This document shows positions 63,801 to 64,000 of a DNA stretch of 64,000 nucleotides, piece after piece. The notes beneath the pieces were generated by a model. That model did no database searches and was not told where the DNA came from. It worked only from the letters and a program-made list of their open reading frames with translations. A program made the translations under genes and the position numbers. Position 1 is the stretch's first letter, and each line of letters begins with the position of its first letter. The stretch lies in the NCBI RefSeq assembly GCF_009663395.1, contig NZ_QKNW01000001.1, positions 1,302,001-1,366,000 on the forward strand, written 5' to 3'. This DNA comes from Halosegnis longus (GTDB lineage Archaea > Halobacteriota > Halobacteria > Halobacteriales > Haloarculaceae).

Positions 63801-64000
63801 CCTTCGTTCCGGCCCCGCGCAAGCTTCCGAACTCGGCTGCTGGCGTCGAACTCGACGAGGAACCGCACCGTGGTACGGAACGCGATGTCTCACTTCCCGA
63901 CGAGCTGAGCTGTGATCTCGCAGAGATCCTCGGTTTCCTCACCGCAGAGGGACACTCCTACGCCGGCTCTGCCCACGAAATCGGCTTCTCGAATCAGGAC
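60824..64000 (+). CDS. mcm: Replicative DNA helicase MCM, interrupted by inteins; C-terminal end outside window
   Basis: The frame is open from ATG 60824 to the right edge. The N-terminal domain contains a zinc site (Cys134, Cys137, Cys156, Cys159) and the DNA-binding OB fold ([20 protein letters not shown]). The AAA+ domain starts LIGDPGTGK and is cut by intein A right after Lys331. The extein resumes [20 protein letters not shown] and continues to Walker [17 protein letters not shown] and MHEALEQQ, where intein B begins. MCM is the hexameric replicative helicase, so splicing must be efficient for viability. The end of intein B and the rest of the helicase lie outside. Confidence 0.96.
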   Translation, partial: MARAENAEIIDRFDEFYRSYYRNEIGELAQKYPNEQKSLYVDWNDLYRFDPDIADDFIAQPQQMREYAEEALRLYDLPVDVKLGSAHVRVQNLSDKTGIREIRADHVGNLVSVQGIVRKATDVRPKMQQAAFECQRCGTMTRIPQSDGDFQEPHECQGCERQGPFQINFDQSEFIDSQKIRVQESPEGLRGGETPQAIDVNIEDDITGRVTAGDHVTISGILRLEQQGNQQEKSAIFDFYMEGMSVAIEDEQFEEMDISEEDKKEIIELSNDPDIYEQMVGSMAPSIFGYPDEKLAIILQLFSGVKKSLPDGSRIRGDLHMLLIGDPGTGKCVSGDTRVTLGDGSEVKIRELVESNLDDPKPVDDGVYDTVDFAVPSMADDGTIQPRRASKVWKREAPDHLYRVETRTGRELTITPSHPLFVSRDGGTNAVVADDIDAGEFIAVPRSLSTTGDDTLDVSVRRSAANNAVRLDVPDELTPWLARLLGFIIAEGYVQRHDGGSGTTYVTNNDREILDDVTAGFERLGLNPTERTSHEGNQANEIVCSSSEFVSFLDSLEPAMLEDSGHQRVPDCLYRATNPTKRGFIRAVVDAEGTVSPKQRSVVVSSTSRDLLDGLRTLLLAFGIESQLREKAGGSFRLRISGEDFERYCEDVGFVTERKATAAAEVAGSDSNTNRDVIPNVGDTLRTLREGLGLTQTECGLPRSTYQHYERGDRNPSRESLRTVVETFTEAADARAVAADGGLDVERTLASLRALVAGDISWDRISRIESVEPDDEWVYDLEIEGTHNYLTNGVVSHNSQLLQYVKKLAPRSVYTSGKGSSSAGLTAAAVRDDFGEGQQWTLEAGALVLADQGIAAVDELDKMRPEDRSAMHEALEQQSYHPDTEVLFADGRRVEIGEFVDSEMAARSDEVVDGVDCEILPVDDTRIHSVDFETNEVRKEPIDRVSRHEAPDEFVRVTFSNGRDVLVTPEHPMFADVDGDVGTVEARNIEEGAFVPAPRKLPNSAAGVELDEEPHRGTERDVSLPDELSCDLAEILGFLTAEGHSYAGSAHEIGFSNQD
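61817..63217 (+). mobile_element. Intein A in MCM at the Walker A site (467 aa)
   Basis: The intein begins with Cys ([20 protein letters not shown], block A), has block [15 protein letters not shown], and ends [15 protein letters not shown] with +1 Ser (TCT 63218), all needed for splicing. Inside is a LAGLIDADG-type homing endonuclease: [14 protein letters not shown] and [13 protein letters not shown] give the two acidic motifs. Between the endonuclease and the C-terminal splicing block is a helix-turn-helix-like stretch ([20 protein letters not shown]). Insertion is after the Lys of GDPGTGK, a known class of MCM/AAA+ insertion point. Confidence 0.94.
63458..64000 (+). mobile_element. Intein B in MCM after EALEQQ (N-terminal part; continues past window)
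   Basis: After EALEQQ the normal MCM sequence (SISVSKAG-like) is replaced by [20 protein letters not shown], a block A sequence with Ser at position 1 in place of Cys. Block B is [21 protein letters not shown]-type motif begins near the edge ([14 protein letters not shown]). So 181 residues are visible and the C-terminal splice block must lie outside. Ser1 inteins are less common than Cys1 inteins but are known to splice. Confidence 0.9.

Overview
The window is a 64 kb piece of a high-GC chromosome from a haloarchaeon (class Halobacteria). Four things support this. The proteins are very acidic. The translation and secretion genes are archaeal (aIF6, ribosomal protein L18a/LX, prefoldin alpha, FtsY, SRP54, TiaS, MCM). 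Lipoproteins carry twin-arginine signals followed by a lipobox. Many genes have a TATA-like element about 27 bases before the start codon, as expected for leaderless transcripts. Long antisense open frames are everywhere because the DNA is GC-rich; they were not annotated.

Layout. 1-4361: translation and membrane-targeting genes (aIF6 end, rpl18a, pfdA, ftsY, srp54) with a frameshifted small gene and a ferritin-like gene. 4381-4952: a non-coding block rich in direct and inverted repeats. 4953-11964: two SDR oxidoreductases, two Bcp-type peroxiredoxins, a pilin-like membrane protein, mutS and a coiled-coil protein. 12011-21982: two complete tandem phosphate ABC transporter operons (pstSCAB twice), ending in a small coupled gene where phoU might be expected. 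21972-28595: an aminoacyl-tRNA-synthetase-like gene, mutL, a PsiE-family gene, an MFS transporter and a sensor kinase broken by one extra base. 28628-40409: DUF424, TPR, a PLP enzyme, a deacylase, an NCS2 permease with a regulator-like phosphoribosyltransferase, uvrC, tiaS, an HTH regulator and an arylsulfotransferase-like pair. 40509-48364: a large FAD/Fe-S dehydrogenase, tRNA-His, a mosaic HNH endonuclease, a site-2 protease with CBS domains, a cupin and a Ski2-like helicase. 48452-55744: a transglutaminase/DUF58 membrane gene set facing a MoxR ATPase. 55834-64000: an SLC13 permease, tRNA-Pro, UspA with a TSUP permease, two small genes, and mcm, which contains one complete intein and the start of a second and runs off the window.

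How the parts relate. Three DNA-repair genes (mutS, mutL, uvrC) and the replicative helicase share the window but are not in one operon. Phosphate acquisition is the largest theme: two Pst systems with related upstream elements and a PsiE-type membrane protein nearby. The two pstB genes share a 91-base stretch of perfect identity inside otherwise diverged sequence, which suggests gene conversion.

No clearly new multi-gene system was found. The most unusual signals are the two inteins in mcm with foreign-looking codon use in the flanking extein, the pstB conversion tract, the mosaic HNH gene next to tRNA-His, the aaRS-like paralogue, and two apparent single-base frameshifts. Everything here was read by eye; no database search was run.
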